Source of the DNA: Chloroflexota bacterium | Lineage (GTDB): Bacteria > Chloroflexota > Dehalococcoidia > Lucifugimonadales > GCA-2719675 | NCBI GenBank assembly: GCA_002719675.1 | Contig: PBID01000009.1 | Location: 1-60,185, forward strand | DNA: 60,185 nucleotides | Reading direction: 5' to 3' | Part shown: positions 1 to 8,481 of the stretch, piece after piece | Layout: every line of letters starts with the position of its first letter | Position numbering within the stretch: position 1 is the first letter of the stretch | Notes under the pieces: generated by a model | Database searches by the model: none | What the model was told of the DNA's origin: nothing | What the model saw: the letters and a program-made list of their open reading frames with translations, nothing else | Translations under genes and position numbers: made by a program

Positions 1-1542
1 AGGCGGAACTGGAGTGACAGTAGGCGGAATTGGTGTGGTAGTAGGCGGAATTGGTGTGACAGTAGGCGGAATTGGTGTGGCAGTAGGCGGAACTGGTGTA
101 GGAGTAGGCGGAACTGGTGTAGGAGTAGGTGGAATTGGTGTAGGAGTAGGTGGAATTGGTGTGGCAGTAAGCGGAATTGGCGTAGCAGTAGGAATATAGC
201 TCTGGACTTCTCTCTTATTATTTTTTGCGAATGAGTTAGTTGGATCAATTTGTAATGCTCTATTATAGTCATCTAGAGCTTTTTGATATTGGCCTAATTT
301 AAAGTAGCTAAATCCTCGATTATTATACGCAATGGAATCATTTGGATAATAAGTTAAATGTTCATTTAAATCATTAATAGCTTTTTGATATTCTTTTAAT
401 CCTTCAAAGGAATAAGCTCTCCAAAGATAGGCATTTTTAGTTATTCCTAGACTAAGTGATAGTGAAAGATTTTCTATAGCTAAGTTATAGTTTCTTCCTT
501 TTGCATAATTTACTCCCAGTGTATAAATGTTTTCTGGGGTAGGCGTGGCAGTAGGCGGAACCGGCGTTTTAGTAGGAGGAAGGGGTGTAGCAGTAGGTTT
601 AGTTGAAGTTAGACTTGTAGTAACTTTAGGTTTTGGATCGGGATTTGAAGATTTATTATCTTCTTGCCCAAATGGATTTCCAAAAATATCGTTAAATATA
701 ATTCCAATTAATAAAATGGCAATTAATAATAAGACAATGATAAAAATTATTAAACTTGGTTGCCTCCAGGTTATTGTGTTTTTAGGAGGATTTGTTGGTG
801 GTTTTGTAAGGTCTTGTTGAGTTTGATTTTCTTGATTTTGAATGATTGCGATATCTCTTTCTATTTGTGCAATCTTTTTTTTATGTTCATAAGTTTCTAG
901 TTCTATTTTTTCTTCTTCTTCTTGGGATGAGCCAAAAATTGGTGGTGTCCAGCTGAAAATTTCACATCCTATTAATTCAGTATGTGGTTTGAATTGTGGA
1001 GCTAAATTTTCTAAGAAAGCATTTTGGAATTTAGACGAACGAATTGTTTGAGAATTTTGTGCACTTATAGATGCTGAAGTAATTGATTTGATTCTTTGAT
1101 CTAATAATAAAGATATATCTGATACGGTTATATTTGGTTTATTGGGAAAAGATTGAAATATTATTGTGGGATTACTTGGTTCAATTCTTAAGTCCATTGA
1201 AAAAAAAGAGGAAATTTTTTGGTTGTCTTTTGATAATAAAGGATATTTATCATTTTTATTGAATTCATAACTTATATTAAATGGAGTATGATCAACTGTA
1301 ATTTCTGATATTTTATATCCACCAAATATCGATAAAATTTTTTCTCCGAAATTCAAATATGGGAGAGATTTTTCTCTTTCAACAGAGGATATTGATCCGT
1401 TTTTTTCCAATATTATTGAATATTTTGATGAAGATTTTGCTTTACCAAATAATTTTTTAAAGTAGCCAATTTTTTTTGTATTCACGATCACTCTGTTATT
1501 TAAATCAACAGAGTGATCGTTTTGAATATTGTCTGGAGACAT
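1..1542 (-). CDS. SPFH-like / TPR membrane protein with TPxPP repeat stalk (partial, 3' end off window)
   Basis: I read this frame directly on the minus strand: it is open from an ATG at 1542 to base 1 (514 codons) with no stop, so the gene continues past the left edge. Residues about 1-230 resemble an SPFH/band-7 domain followed by a charged helix. A transmembrane helix (about 262-285) follows, then a Pro/Thr-rich linker, TPR-like repeats (about 337-444) and nine TATPIPP-type heptads. The start lies 2 nt after the stop of the coiled-coil gene, so it is the last gene of a three-gene operon. The N-terminus probably faces the cytoplasm and the TPR/TPxPP part the outside. The CDS is secure; the SPFH assignment is by eye and moderate. 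Plus-strand frames across the repeats are shadows. Confidence 0.8.
   Translation of the reverse strand, partial: MSPDNIQNDHSVDLNNRVIVNTKKIGYFKKLFGKAKSSSKYSIILEKNGSISSVEREKSLPYLNFGEKILSIFGGYKISEITVDHTPFNISYEFNKNDKYPLLSKDNQKISSFFSMDLRIEPSNPTIIFQSFPNKPNITVSDISLLLDQRIKSITSASISAQNSQTIRSSKFQNAFLENLAPQFKPHTELIGCEIFSWTPPIFGSSQEEEEKIELETYEHKKKIAQIERDIAIIQNQENQTQQDLTKPPTNPPKNTITWRQPSLIIFIIVLLLIAILLIGIIFNDIFGNPFGQEDNKSSNPDPKPKVTTSLTSTKPTATPLPPTKTPVPPTATPTPENIYTLGVNYAKGRNYNLAIENLSLSLSLGITKNAYLWRAYSFEGLKEYQKAINDLNEHLTYYPNDSIAYNNRGFSYFKLGQYQKALDDYNRALQIDPTNSFAKNNKREVQSYIPTATPIPLTATPIPPTPTPIPPTPTPVPPTPTPVPPTATPIPPTVTPIPPTTTPIPPTVTPVPP
2..190 (-). repeat. 21-bp tandem repeat (nine units) encoding TATPIPP heptads
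   Basis: Nine consecutive 21-bp units run to the left edge and may continue beyond it. Read on the minus strand each encodes a seven-residue Thr/Pro unit of the TATPIPP type. Units differ mainly at synonymous or A/V/P-changing positions. Such Pro/Thr stalks are common in extracytoplasmic proteins of Chloroflexota. The unit keeps the reading frame, so copy-number change would alter stalk length without a frameshift. Confidence 0.9.
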
Positions 1543-1544
1543 TT

Positions 1545-2090
1545 TTAGCTTTGGCCTCTTGCCTTTTTAAGTTTGTCTATGTTTCTGTTAAAAGACTCAC
1601 TTCTAATCGGACTCCCACCAACCTGTGGTTTGGTAAGTAGGTCAAGTGCTGTTTCCATTTTTGTGTTGCCATTTTTTGTAGCTACTGCAATTTCTGTCAG
1701 GTAGGTTTGTAGTTCAGTGCCTTCGCTATTGAGAATTGTATTAAGGATTGAACTTTTGTTGCCTTTGGTTTCTTGTTCTTTTATTCCTATTGCAGCTTGT
1801 ATTATGCTAACTTCATTAACAGTTTCTTGTAATTCAGATTCAATTCTTGATTTATTACTTTCACAAATTTCCATTCTAGATGCACATATTTGCAAATCTG
1901 TGTCAGTAGCATTTGGATCAGAGCCTTTTCTAAACCATCCATCATATTCTGAACTCCATCTTTGAATTTCATTTGTAAGAACGTCTTGCTCTACTTCTTT
2001 TTCGGTTAGTTCTTTTTGTAAGTCTTTCAATTTAATTTGATTAAATTTTTTCTTAAATTGATTTTTTTCGCCCCAAAATAAAAATCCCAT
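1545..2090 (-). CDS. Coiled-coil protein, PspA/ESCRT-like in general character
   Basis: 181 aa, almost wholly predicted helix with heptad-like spacing and a Lys/Glu/Gln-rich composition. It has no signal peptide and no membrane segment, so it is probably cytoplasmic. The short hydrophobic start (MGFLFWGEK) could be an amphipathic membrane-touching helix. Its AGGAGG Shine-Dalgarno is formed by the last two Arg codons and stop of the upstream HTH gene, implying translational coupling. It sits between an HTH regulator and an SPFH-like membrane protein; PspA-like coiled coils are known partners of SPFH proteins (YdjF/YdjI in Bacillus). A functional parallel is inference; the family is not recognised. 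Confidence 0.75.
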   Translation of the reverse strand: MGFLFWGEKNQFKKKFNQIKLKDLQKELTEKEVEQDVLTNEIQRWSSEYDGWFRKGSDPNATDTDLQICASRMEICESNKSRIESELQETVNEVSIIQAAIGIKEQETKGNKSSILNTILNSEGTELQTYLTEIAVATKNGNTKMETALDLLTKPQVGGSPIRSESFNRNIDKLKKARGQS

Positions 2091-2095
2091 TATGA

Positions 2096-2536
2096 TTACC
2101 TCCTGGTGATATATTTTGTTTTATTAATTTTTGTTTCTTCTAATACTAAACCTAATTTTTCTAGTTCTTTTAATCCTTTTTTAATTGTCTCTTTGCTAAA
2201 TTCTTTTGTAAATTGATCAAAACTTACTCTGCCTGAACCTATATTCATTTCGAGTTTTGTAAGTACTTGAGTTTTGAATTTCTCTATTTCTAGTTTCTCA
2301 TTCATTAAATTGTTACTTAAAGGTGCTACATCAGTTACTGGGAACGTTGATGGACTAGGGCCTGTTCTATTAGATTCCATCCAGCCATCTATTTCATTTT
2401 TTCTAAATCTCCAAGTATTTCCCAGTTTAAATGCAGGAATTTTTTGTAATTTAACCCATTCATAAATTGCTCTTTCACTCATTTTAAGATAATCAGCAAC
2501 TTCTTCAATATTCATCATTTCATTTTCGTTTGCCAT
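2096..2536 (-). CDS. Excisionase/MerR-type HTH DNA-binding regulator
   Basis: 146 aa. Residues about 7-58 form an excisionase-family helix-turn-helix (pattern IEEVADYLKMSERAIYEW, then a beta hairpin ending FRKNEIDGWM). A linker and a C-terminal charged helical/winged region (about 85-146) follow. It is first in an operon with the coiled-coil and SPFH/TPR genes. A sigma70-type promoter lies at 2606-2634 and a 21-bp inverted repeat at 2558-2578 sits between promoter and start, a plausible autoregulatory operator. Excisionase-type HTH domains are also common in ordinary regulators, and no integrase is nearby, so a phage role is unlikely. Confidence 0.82.
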   Translation of the reverse strand: MANENEMMNIEEVADYLKMSERAIYEWVKLQKIPAFKLGNTWRFRKNEIDGWMESNRTGPSPSTFPVTDVAPLSNNLMNEKLEIEKFKTQVLTKLEMNIGSGRVSFDQFTKEFSKETIKKGLKELEKLGLVLEETKINKTKYITRR

Positions 2537-2557
2537 TTATTTTTTTAGTTTTCCTTT

Positions 2558-2578
2558 AATAGTTATTTAATTACTATT
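2558..2578. promoter_or_regulatory. Candidate operator: inverted repeat AATAGT-N9-ACTATT
   Basis: A 21-bp palindromic element with perfect 6-bp arms lies between the HTH operon promoter and its ATG. Its position downstream of the transcription start fits binding by the HTH product. The regulatory role is inference. Confidence 0.4.
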
Positions 2579-2605
2579 GTGTTATTAGAATGCAATGCCT
2601 GGGAC

Positions 2606-2634
2606 AGAATATCAATAAATGCGTAAAATGTCAA
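2606..2634 (-). promoter_or_regulatory. Sigma70-type promoter of the HTH/coiled-coil/SPFH operon
   Basis: On the minus strand there is a perfect TTGACA (-35, plus coordinates 2629-2634), a 17-bp spacer and TATTCT (-10, 2606-2611). It leaves a leader of roughly 60 nt before the ATG at 2536. Confidence 0.55.
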
Positions 2635-2715
2635 ACAATGTTATTTAATGTGTTTAAAATATAACATAAAGAAGAACCAAATGATCACATTATTCCTAAG
2701 CTCTGTGATTGTTTG

Positions 2716-3165
2716 TTAATTTTTGCATTTATTACAAATGCTCAAAAGTTCTAATGAATGCGACAATACTGAAATATCAAGCGAAGATTCGATTTTTTTA
2801 ATTTCTTTTTCAAGCTTTTTTTCTAGAGCATTATTTAATTCAAAATCGTTTATTGAACCACATGTTCTACAGAAAACATGATGATGATGGTCGTCTTTTA
2901 TATCGGATAATTCTATGACTTTGGTTTTGTCAGGGGTTTGAAATTCGTTAATCAAATTAAGATCTTTTAGACTATTAATAATTCTATATAAAGAGGATAG
3001 GGCAAGCTTTCCTTCTGACAATTTGATTACATCTTCTACTTTTAAAGGGCCTCTGTTTTTAAGCAAAATCTCAAGTAAGAGTATTCTTGGACGAGTTACA
3101 GGAACTTTATTGGAAATAAGTAATTGCTTACATTCTTCTTTTAAATCAATTGGATCTTTAGTCAT
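2716..3165 (-). CDS. Fur-family metalloregulator (Fur/Zur type)
   Basis: 149 aa, normal Fur length. It has an N-terminal winged helix (about 8-80), a regulatory His cluster HHHH (93-96), and two Cys pairs, CRTC (99-102) and CNKC (144-147), for the structural zinc. It is divergent from a Zn/Mn ABC operon whose promoter carries a Fur-like box at 3241-3261, so it most likely represses that operon when metal is plentiful. Zur is the favoured reading because the neighbouring binding protein is His-rich, but Fur or Mur cannot be excluded. TATAAT lies 6 nt upstream of the ATG, so the transcript may be leaderless. Confidence 0.92.
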   Translation of the reverse strand: MTKDPIDLKEECKQLLISNKVPVTRPRILLLEILLKNRGPLKVEDVIKLSEGKLALSSLYRIINSLKDLNLINEFQTPDKTKVIELSDIKDDHHHHVFCRTCGSINDFELNNALEKKLEKEIKKIESSLDISVLSHSLELLSICNKCKN

Positions 3166-3171
3166 ATAGTC

Positions 3172-3177
3172 ATTATA
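3172..3177 (-). promoter_or_regulatory. -10 element (TATAAT) for leaderless Fur-family gene
   Basis: TATAAT on the minus strand ends 6 nt before the ATG at 3165. This is one of a series of such elements in the window that place the transcription start at or next to the start codon. Confidence 0.45.
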
Positions 3178-3212
3178 ACTATTAAGTATATTAATTCAAT
3201 AGTTGAATATTC

Positions 3213-3241
3213 TTGACATCTTCAAAAATATAACTAATAAT
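3213..3241 (+). promoter_or_regulatory. Promoter of the zinc/manganese uptake operon
   Basis: TTGACA at 3213-3218, a 17-bp spacer and AATAAT at 3236-3241. The Fur-like box begins at the last base of the -10, so a bound repressor would block initiation. Confidence 0.5.
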
Positions 3242-3261
3242 GAGAATAAGAATCATTCTCA
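3241..3261. promoter_or_regulatory. Fur/Zur-type box, inverted repeat TGAGAAT-N7-ATTCTCA
   Basis: A perfect 7-bp inverted repeat with a 7-bp centre. Its inner 19 bp match the classical Fur consensus GATAATGATAATCATTATC at 15 positions by my count. It overlaps the likely transcription start of the ABC operon and lies in the intergenic region shared with the Fur-family gene. Confidence 0.65.
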
Positions 3262-3276
3262 AAAAGGATCACTTAT

Positions 3277-4443
3277 ATGAAATTAGTTAGTTTATTTAAA
3301 AAATTCTCTTTAATCTTTTTAGTATTATTCATGATTGGATGTTCTACTTCAGATGGATCTTCGTCTGCAGCTAATACTTCTGAGAAAAAGTTTATAGTTT
3401 TAGCTACAACACCTATGCTTGGTGAATTTGTTAAACAGGTGGCTAAAGATAATATTGACGTTAGAGTTTTAATGCCATATGGCGTTGACCCACATCATTT
3501 TGAACCATCTCCTCAAGATGTGAAGAAAATTGATGAAGCTGATTTGGTTTTTTATGTAGGTTTAAAATATGAACCTTCGGCTCTCAATAAACTATTACAT
3601 AATGCCTCAAATTCTAAGCAAGTTTTGGTTGAAATAGGGCCACAAGTTAACCCTATAGAATTTGGTCATGATGATCACGATGATCACGATGAGCATGACG
3701 ATGACAAAGATAAGCATGATCACGATGATGAAGATGAACATGATGATGACAAAGATAAGCATGATCATGACGATGAAGATAAACATGATGATGATAAAGA
3801 CAAGCATGATCATGACGATGAAGATAAACATGATGATGATAAAGACAAGCATGATCACGATGATGAAGATGAGCATGATGAAGATGAGCATGATGAAGAC
3901 AAGCATGAAGGCCATGACCATGGAACATATGATCCTCATTTTTGGTTTGATCCAAATAGAGTTGCCCTGGCAGTTGATGCAATTAAAAAAGAATTAATTA
4001 AATTAGATCCAGAAAATAAAAATGCATATGAAGAAGCTGCAAATAATTATCTGGAGAAGTTAAAAGCTTTAGATCAAGAAATAGTTACTTTGATAGAATC
4101 AATTCCATCTGATAATAGAGGTATAGTTACTACTCATGAATCCTTAGGTTATCTAGAAGACAGATATGGATTGGAAGTAATAGCTACTGTGATTCCAAGT
4201 CTAAATTCAGAAGATAGCGTGACGCCTAAAGGACTTGTTTCAGTGATTGAAGAAATTAAAGAACATGGAATAAAAGTAATATTTATTGAATCTGAAAGTC
4301 CGACTCAATCTGCTGAAATAGTTGCTAGGGAAGCTAATGCGAAGTTGGTTTCAGGATTATGGGTTGAAACTTTACAGGAAAATCAGTCTTACATTGATTT
4401 TCTAAAAACTAATGTAAATTTAATAGTGGAAAATTTGAAATAG
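3277..4443 (+). CDS. znuA: Zinc/manganese ABC transporter substrate-binding lipoprotein (ZnuA/TroA family)
   Basis: 388 aa lipoprotein (signal peptide, lipobox MIGC, Cys22). It captures extracytoplasmic divalent metal for the downstream ATPase and permease. Cluster A-I features are visible: GVDPHHFEPSP, DPHFWFDP, TTHESLGY and FIESES, giving three His plus an acidic ligand. Residues about 129-214 are an extremely His/Asp/Glu-rich loop built from four 15-residue repeats. Such loops are typical of zinc-specific ZnuA and usually shorter. RBS AAAGGA precedes the ATG. Mn is possible, but the His loop and Fur-like box favour Zn. Confidence 0.93.
   Translation: MKLVSLFKKFSLIFLVLFMIGCSTSDGSSSAANTSEKKFIVLATTPMLGEFVKQVAKDNIDVRVLMPYGVDPHHFEPSPQDVKKIDEADLVFYVGLKYEPSALNKLLHNASNSKQVLVEIGPQVNPIEFGHDDHDDHDEHDDDKDKHDHDDEDEHDDDKDKHDHDDEDKHDDDKDKHDHDDEDKHDDDKDKHDHDDEDEHDEDEHDEDKHEGHDHGTYDPHFWFDPNRVALAVDAIKKELIKLDPENKNAYEEAANNYLEKLKALDQEIVTLIESIPSDNRGIVTTHESLGYLEDRYGLEVIATVIPSLNSEDSVTPKGLVSVIEEIKEHGIKVIFIESESPTQSAEIVAREANAKLVSGLWVETLQENQSYIDFLKTNVNLIVENLK
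3697..3876 (+). repeat. 45-bp tandem repeat (four units) encoding the His/Asp-rich ZnuA loop
   Basis: Four in-frame 45-bp units encode the 15-residue pattern DDDKDKHDHDDEDxH. Shorter DEDEHDEDKH units follow. The high similarity between units indicates recent expansion and possible length variation between strains. Confidence 0.85.
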
Positions 4444-4458
4444 CAATAATTTACAAAA

Positions 4459-4518
4459 ATTTAAATGCATGTTCCAAAATACAAAATATCCTTCATCTTG
4501 TGGGGCATGCATTTAAAT
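4459..4518 (+). promoter_or_regulatory. Long-armed stem-loop between substrate-binding and ATPase genes
   Basis: Perfect 13-bp inverted repeat (4459-4471 with 4506-4518) and a 34-nt loop. There is no U-tract, so it is not a canonical terminator. It could lower read-through or protect the upstream mRNA so that the binding protein is made in excess of ATPase and permease. The ATPase also has its own TATAAT at 4529. Confidence 0.5.
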
Positions 4519-4528
4519 CAAATCCTTG

Positions 4529-4534
4529 TATAAT
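4529..4534 (+). promoter_or_regulatory. -10 element (TATAAT) for leaderless start of the ABC ATPase
   Basis: TATAAT ends 8 nt before the ATG at 4543, and no Shine-Dalgarno is visible there. It probably makes a second, leaderless transcript for the ATPase and permease. Confidence 0.5.
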
Positions 4535-4542
4535 TACAAATT

Positions 4543-5328
4543 ATGTTACAAAAGACTTCTAATAATGTTTGCCAAATAGTTTCTGAAGGATGTTGTGTGG
4601 AACTTGGGAACCAATTGGTTCTAGATGATGTTTCTTTCAAAATTAAAAAAGGAACATTGGTTGGTGTTGTAGGTCCTAACGGTGGTGGGAAAACGACATT
4701 ATTTAATACGATTTTGGGCTTAGTTTCCATTACTCATGGCTCAATGAAAATCAAAGGATTAAATCCTGATCAAGCTAAAGGTATGATTGGGTATGTACCT
4801 CAAAGAGAAAAATTAAATTGGCAATTTCCTGTAACCGCAAGGCAAGTTGTTCAAATGGGAATTACTTCAAATACTTCTTTTCTCCCGTTTTTATCTAAAA
4901 AAGATCAACAATTAATTGAGGAATCATTAAGCAAAGTAGAGTTGCTTCATAGGATAGATGATCGTGTAGATGAAATGTCGGGTGGACAAAGGCAGAGGGT
5001 TTTTTTAGCTAGAACTTTGGCACAAGGCGCAGAAATTTTACTATTAGATGAGGCTTTCAGCGGTGTAGATATTGGATCTCAGGAAAAATTGTTAGATATC
5101 TTGCAGAATCTAAAAGATGATGGGAATACTATTTTAATGTCAACTCATGATTTGAACACAATTGGTCAAAGGTTTGATGAAGTTTTGTGCCTAAATAGGC
5201 ATTGCTGTGCTTTTGGTGATCCATTGAAGGTTTTGACTCCGGATGTTTTAGTAGAATTATATGGTTCTCATAGTTCAATGTTCAAAGATCATACTTTAGG
5301 TAAGCATGGACATACTTATGGGGTTTGA
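4543..5328 (+). CDS. znuC: Zinc/manganese ABC transporter ATP-binding protein (ZnuC-like)
   Basis: 261 aa cytoplasmic ATPase that powers metal import. Walker A GPNGGGKT, a Q-loop region (VPQRE), signature MSGGQRQR, Walker B ILLLDEAF and switch His (STHD) are all present and in order. Length is normal for the family. The 3' end overlaps the permease start by 23 bp, so the two are translationally coupled. A -10 at 4529 gives it its own promoter in addition to the Fur-controlled one. Confidence 0.93.
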   Translation: MLQKTSNNVCQIVSEGCCVELGNQLVLDDVSFKIKKGTLVGVVGPNGGGKTTLFNTILGLVSITHGSMKIKGLNPDQAKGMIGYVPQREKLNWQFPVTARQVVQMGITSNTSFLPFLSKKDQQLIEESLSKVELLHRIDDRVDEMSGGQRQRVFLARTLAQGAEILLLDEAFSGVDIGSQEKLLDILQNLKDDGNTILMSTHDLNTIGQRFDEVLCLNRHCCAFGDPLKVLTPDVLVELYGSHSSMFKDHTLGKHGHTYGV

Positions 5329-6145
5329 ATATTTATACGAACCATTTTCTTATGGATTTATGCTTCGATCTTTAATGGTTGCAATCTTAGTTGGACTAAT
5401 GCTTCCTTTATTGGGGGCATATGTTATCAACCGAAATTTGGGATTTATGGGCGATGCTATTGCTCATGCTAGTTTACCAGCACTTGTTGTGGGATTATTA
5501 ATTGGAGTAAATATTGTTATAGCTGCTATACCTGCAGCAATAATTATAGCTTTAATGATTGGATATCTAATTAGTAAATCAAAGATAGGTGAAGATACTG
5601 CAATTGGAATTATTTTTTCTTCATTGTTTGCTTTAGGTTTTATTTTATTATCAATATTTAAAGAAGTTGCTCTGGGCGTGGAAGATTTGTTATTTGGACA
5701 AGTCTTAGGTGTTTCCAATTTAGATGTTTCTATTACTTTGATTTTGTCTGTAATTGTGATAATTACATTATTGATATTTTATAAACAGTTTTTGTTTGTT
5801 TTTTTTGACGCCACCGGAGCTAAGGTAGCAGGATTAAGGGTGAAATTATTGGATAATATTTTTTTAGTGGTTTTGTCTTTGGCTATCATCGCATCATTGC
5901 AATCAGTTGGAATAATTTTGGTTTTAAGTATGCTAATTACTCCAGCAGCAGCAGCTAAATTACTTATGAAAAGTTTTCATGGAGCAATGATAGTAGGCGG
6001 TGTCTTTGGGATTATTGCTTCAATGAGTGGATTATATTTGTCTTATTATTTGAATTTTCCTTCTGGACCATCAATGGCTTTAGCCGCTACATTCATATTT
6101 TTAATTGTTTTGATTCTAAGAAGAACTATTAGTTATAATAATTAG
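5306..6145 (+). CDS. znuB: Zinc/manganese ABC transporter permease (ZnuB-like)
   Basis: 279 aa integral membrane protein of the ABC-3 family with about eight hydrophobic segments. Family motifs include GDAIAHASLPALVVG near the N-terminus and the C-terminal region around residues 205-245 (LSMLITPAAAAKLL). It forms the membrane channel for the preceding ATPase and lipoprotein. It starts inside the ATPase gene; ATG at 5306 gives a short cytoplasmic N-terminus before the first helix. Confidence 0.93.
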   Translation: MDILMGFEYLYEPFSYGFMLRSLMVAILVGLMLPLLGAYVINRNLGFMGDAIAHASLPALVVGLLIGVNIVIAAIPAAIIIALMIGYLISKSKIGEDTAIGIIFSSLFALGFILLSIFKEVALGVEDLLFGQVLGVSNLDVSITLILSVIVIITLLIFYKQFLFVFFDATGAKVAGLRVKLLDNIFLVVLSLAIIASLQSVGIILVLSMLITPAAAAKLLMKSFHGAMIVGGVFGIIASMSGLYLSYYLNFPSGPSMALAATFIFLIVLILRRTISYNN

Positions 6146-6168
6146 AACAATCTTTAAGGAAATATCTA

Positions 6169-7335
6169 ATGTCAGTTTTAGTTAAAGGCGGAACTGTAAT
6201 TGATCCTGTGCAAGGATTAAATGGTGTTTTGGATGTCGCTTTACGAGATGGTAAAGTTGCAGAAGTAGGATCTTCAATCAGTGCAAATAGTTCAGAAGAA
6301 GTCTTTGATGCTTCAGGCTTAATTGTAGTTCCAGGGCTTATAGATTTACATGTTCATGCTTTTTGGGGTGGATCCACTTATGGTATAGACTCCGACGTAA
6401 GTAGCTTGTCACAAGGCGTTACCACAGTGCTTGATGCAGGCTCTGCGGGTGCATGGAATTTCCCATCTTTTCGTAGCCACATAATTAATAAAAATCGCAC
6501 TAGTATATATGCTTTATTAAACATTTCTACTACAGGTATGGTGTTTCGTAATGATGGAGAATTGCATGATTTACGATGGTTGGACTTGAATCATACTGTT
6601 GAACAAGGTTTACAAAATAAAGATTGCATCCTTGGCATTAAAGCACGATTAGGGCGTGTCCAATCAGGTAAAAATGATAAAGAAGCTCTAAAAATTTCGA
6701 TTGAGGCTGCTGAAGCAATTGGAGGGTTTGTGATGATCCATATTGGAAACAGTAATACTCCTATTCCTCAGTTGATTGATATGTTAAGACCTGGCGATGT
6801 TGTGACTCACTCTTTTCATGGTTTTGGGGATGGCACTTTGGACTCGAATGTGGATGTAATTCAGAGCATGAAAGAGGCTCAATCTAGAGGGATTGTAATA
6901 GATGTTGGACATGGTTCTGGGGGTTTTTCATTTACTGCTGCAGAACGTGCTTTGTCTGAAGGTCTATTTCCTACTACTATTAGTAGTGATCTTCATATAA
7001 ACAATGTTACAGGGCCAGTTTTTGATTTGCTAACAACTATGTCGAAATTTATTCATCTTGGAATGTCTGTAAGTGAAGTAATTTCTAGGTGTACCCAATT
7101 TCCCGCTGAAACTATGGGATTGAGTAATATTGGTACACTAATGGTTGGATCCAATGGTGACTTGACGGTATTAAAGCTTGAAGACGGTCAGTTTACTTTT
7201 CATGATCGTTTATCAACTGCAACATCCATTGGGCCAAATACATGGACTCCCGGTATGACAGTTACTTCTAATTCCCGACTGTCACATGTTCTTACAGTAA
7301 AGGATGGAGAAATTTATAAGCCATGGTTGCCATGA
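6169..7335 (+). CDS. Amidohydrolase/deacetylase-family metallohydrolase (dihydroorotase-like)
   Basis: 388 aa cytoplasmic TIM-barrel metalloenzyme. Metal ligands in order: HVH (61, 63), a likely carboxylated Lys158 (GIKARLG), His191, His214/217 and Asp274 (SSDLH). The family (EF0837/Atu3266 type) includes enzymes that hydrolyse acetyl-(R)-mandelate and N-acyl amino acids; the substrate here is unknown. SD AAGGA sits before the ATG, 23 bp after the permease, but the gene is functionally unrelated to metal uptake. The next gene is a BNR-repeat protein. Confidence 0.85.
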   Translation: MSVLVKGGTVIDPVQGLNGVLDVALRDGKVAEVGSSISANSSEEVFDASGLIVVPGLIDLHVHAFWGGSTYGIDSDVSSLSQGVTTVLDAGSAGAWNFPSFRSHIINKNRTSIYALLNISTTGMVFRNDGELHDLRWLDLNHTVEQGLQNKDCILGIKARLGRVQSGKNDKEALKISIEAAEAIGGFVMIHIGNSNTPIPQLIDMLRPGDVVTHSFHGFGDGTLDSNVDVIQSMKEAQSRGIVIDVGHGSGGFSFTAAERALSEGLFPTTISSDLHINNVTGPVFDLLTTMSKFIHLGMSVSEVISRCTQFPAETMGLSNIGTLMVGSNGDLTVLKLEDGQFTFHDRLSTATSIGPNTWTPGMTVTSNSRLSHVLTVKDGEIYKPWLP

Positions 7336-7392
7336 TATTTAATTAGGGTTTGATTTTTTGATGAATGAATTTTTAGATTCAGGTTTTGCTAA

Positions 7393-8475
7393 TTGGAACA
7401 CGTAATTATTTATCAAGAAAAAAATAGATATGCAGGATGGCCAGCTAATTATGGCATATGGTCCTGGGGGAATGAAATTGTTACAGGATTCTCTCTTGGA
7501 TATATGGATCAAAATTCAGAAGGTCTACATCCTAGAGATAAAAAACGCCCTTTTCAATCTTTTCAAACAAGGAGTATGGATGGAGGAATTACTTGGAAAA
7601 ATGAGTTAGCACCTTTGGTTATACCAGGTAACATTGGGAGTATATCTTCAGAAGAGCACATGAGTTTTTCTTATGGTCCTATATCAGAAAGAGTTAATCC
7701 TCCTTTGCCTCATCCGGGTGGAATCAATTTTACTCATCCAGATTTCGCAATGCTTTGTGCCAGATCAGGGTTAGAACGCAATGCAGAATCATGGTTTTAT
7801 ACATCCACTGATAGATGTAATTCTTGGGAAGGTCCTTTCATTTTACCTATGTTTGGGGAACTTGGAATAGCAGCTAGAACAGATTATGCAATTTCAAATC
7901 CTAACAAAGTTACTTTACTTCTTACATCTACAAAACCTAACGGTAAAGAAGGGAGAGTATTTTGTGCTGAAACAATTGATTCTGGGGAGTCATTTAAGTT
8001 TATTTCATGGTTAAATGAAATGCCTGATGGATTCGAAATTATGCCTTCTTCAGTGGTTTTGGATTCAGGAGAAATAATTACTGCAGTTCGTTCTAGAAAT
8101 TCAGCAGGTAATAAAAATTGGATTGATTTATATAAAACACAAGACAATGGTAGGAAGTGGAATTATTTTTCTTCTCCGGTAAACAATACTGGTAGAGGAG
8201 GTAATCCTCCATCTCTAATTCAATTAAGAGATGGGAGGCTTTGTTTGGTCTATGGATATAGAGATTTTCCTTATGGAATTCGTTTAATTATTAGTGAAGA
8301 TAATGGACATTCTTGGAGTACAGAAAAGGTGTTAAGAGATGATGGTGGTGATTCTGATATAGGTTATCCTAGGGCCGTTCAAAGAAGCGACGGAAAAGTT
8401 GTAGTAGTTTATTATTTTAACGACTCTTCTAAACCAGAACGATACATCGCTGCAACAATATTTGATCCCAAATAA
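7393..8475 (+). CDS. Sialidase-like BNR-repeat protein
   Basis: 360 aa with Asp-box (BNR) motifs: SxDxGxTW near residue 60 (SMDGGITWKN), TSTDRCNSWEG, TQDNGRKW and SEDNGHSWS, as expected for a six-bladed propeller. There is no signal peptide, so it appears cytoplasmic. The start is TTG at 7393; an in-frame stop just upstream leaves no earlier start. Many marine bacterial members of this superfamily are uncharacterised, and true sialidase activity cannot be inferred without the Arg triad. It is probably cotranscribed with the preceding amidohydrolase. Confidence 0.75.
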   Translation: MEHVIIYQEKNRYAGWPANYGIWSWGNEIVTGFSLGYMDQNSEGLHPRDKKRPFQSFQTRSMDGGITWKNELAPLVIPGNIGSISSEEHMSFSYGPISERVNPPLPHPGGINFTHPDFAMLCARSGLERNAESWFYTSTDRCNSWEGPFILPMFGELGIAARTDYAISNPNKVTLLLTSTKPNGKEGRVFCAETIDSGESFKFISWLNEMPDGFEIMPSSVVLDSGEIITAVRSRNSAGNKNWIDLYKTQDNGRKWNYFSSPVNNTGRGGNPPSLIQLRDGRLCLVYGYRDFPYGIRLIISEDNGHSWSTEKVLRDDGGDSDIGYPRAVQRSDGKVVVVYYFNDSSKPERYIAATIFDPK

Positions 8476-8481
8476 ATTATT

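Noticed and set aside
2-190. Regular 21-bp repeats as a possible CRISPR array
   Set aside because: Units are contiguous without spacers, too short, and in frame with a protein. No cas genes are present.
14-820. Plus-strand frames coding Gly/Val-rich repeats ([10 protein letters not shown])
   Set aside because: They are the reverse reading of the TATPIPP repeats. The minus-strand frame is open for 514 codons, has TPR and membrane segments and fits the operon.
2096-2536. Excisionase-type HTH as a sign of a prophage or integrative element
   Set aside because: No integrase, phage or att-like sites nearby; the domain is common in ordinary regulators.
3607-3997. Alternative frames of both strands over the ZnuA His-rich region
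   Set aside because: Low-complexity shadows created by the repeated codons of the real gene.
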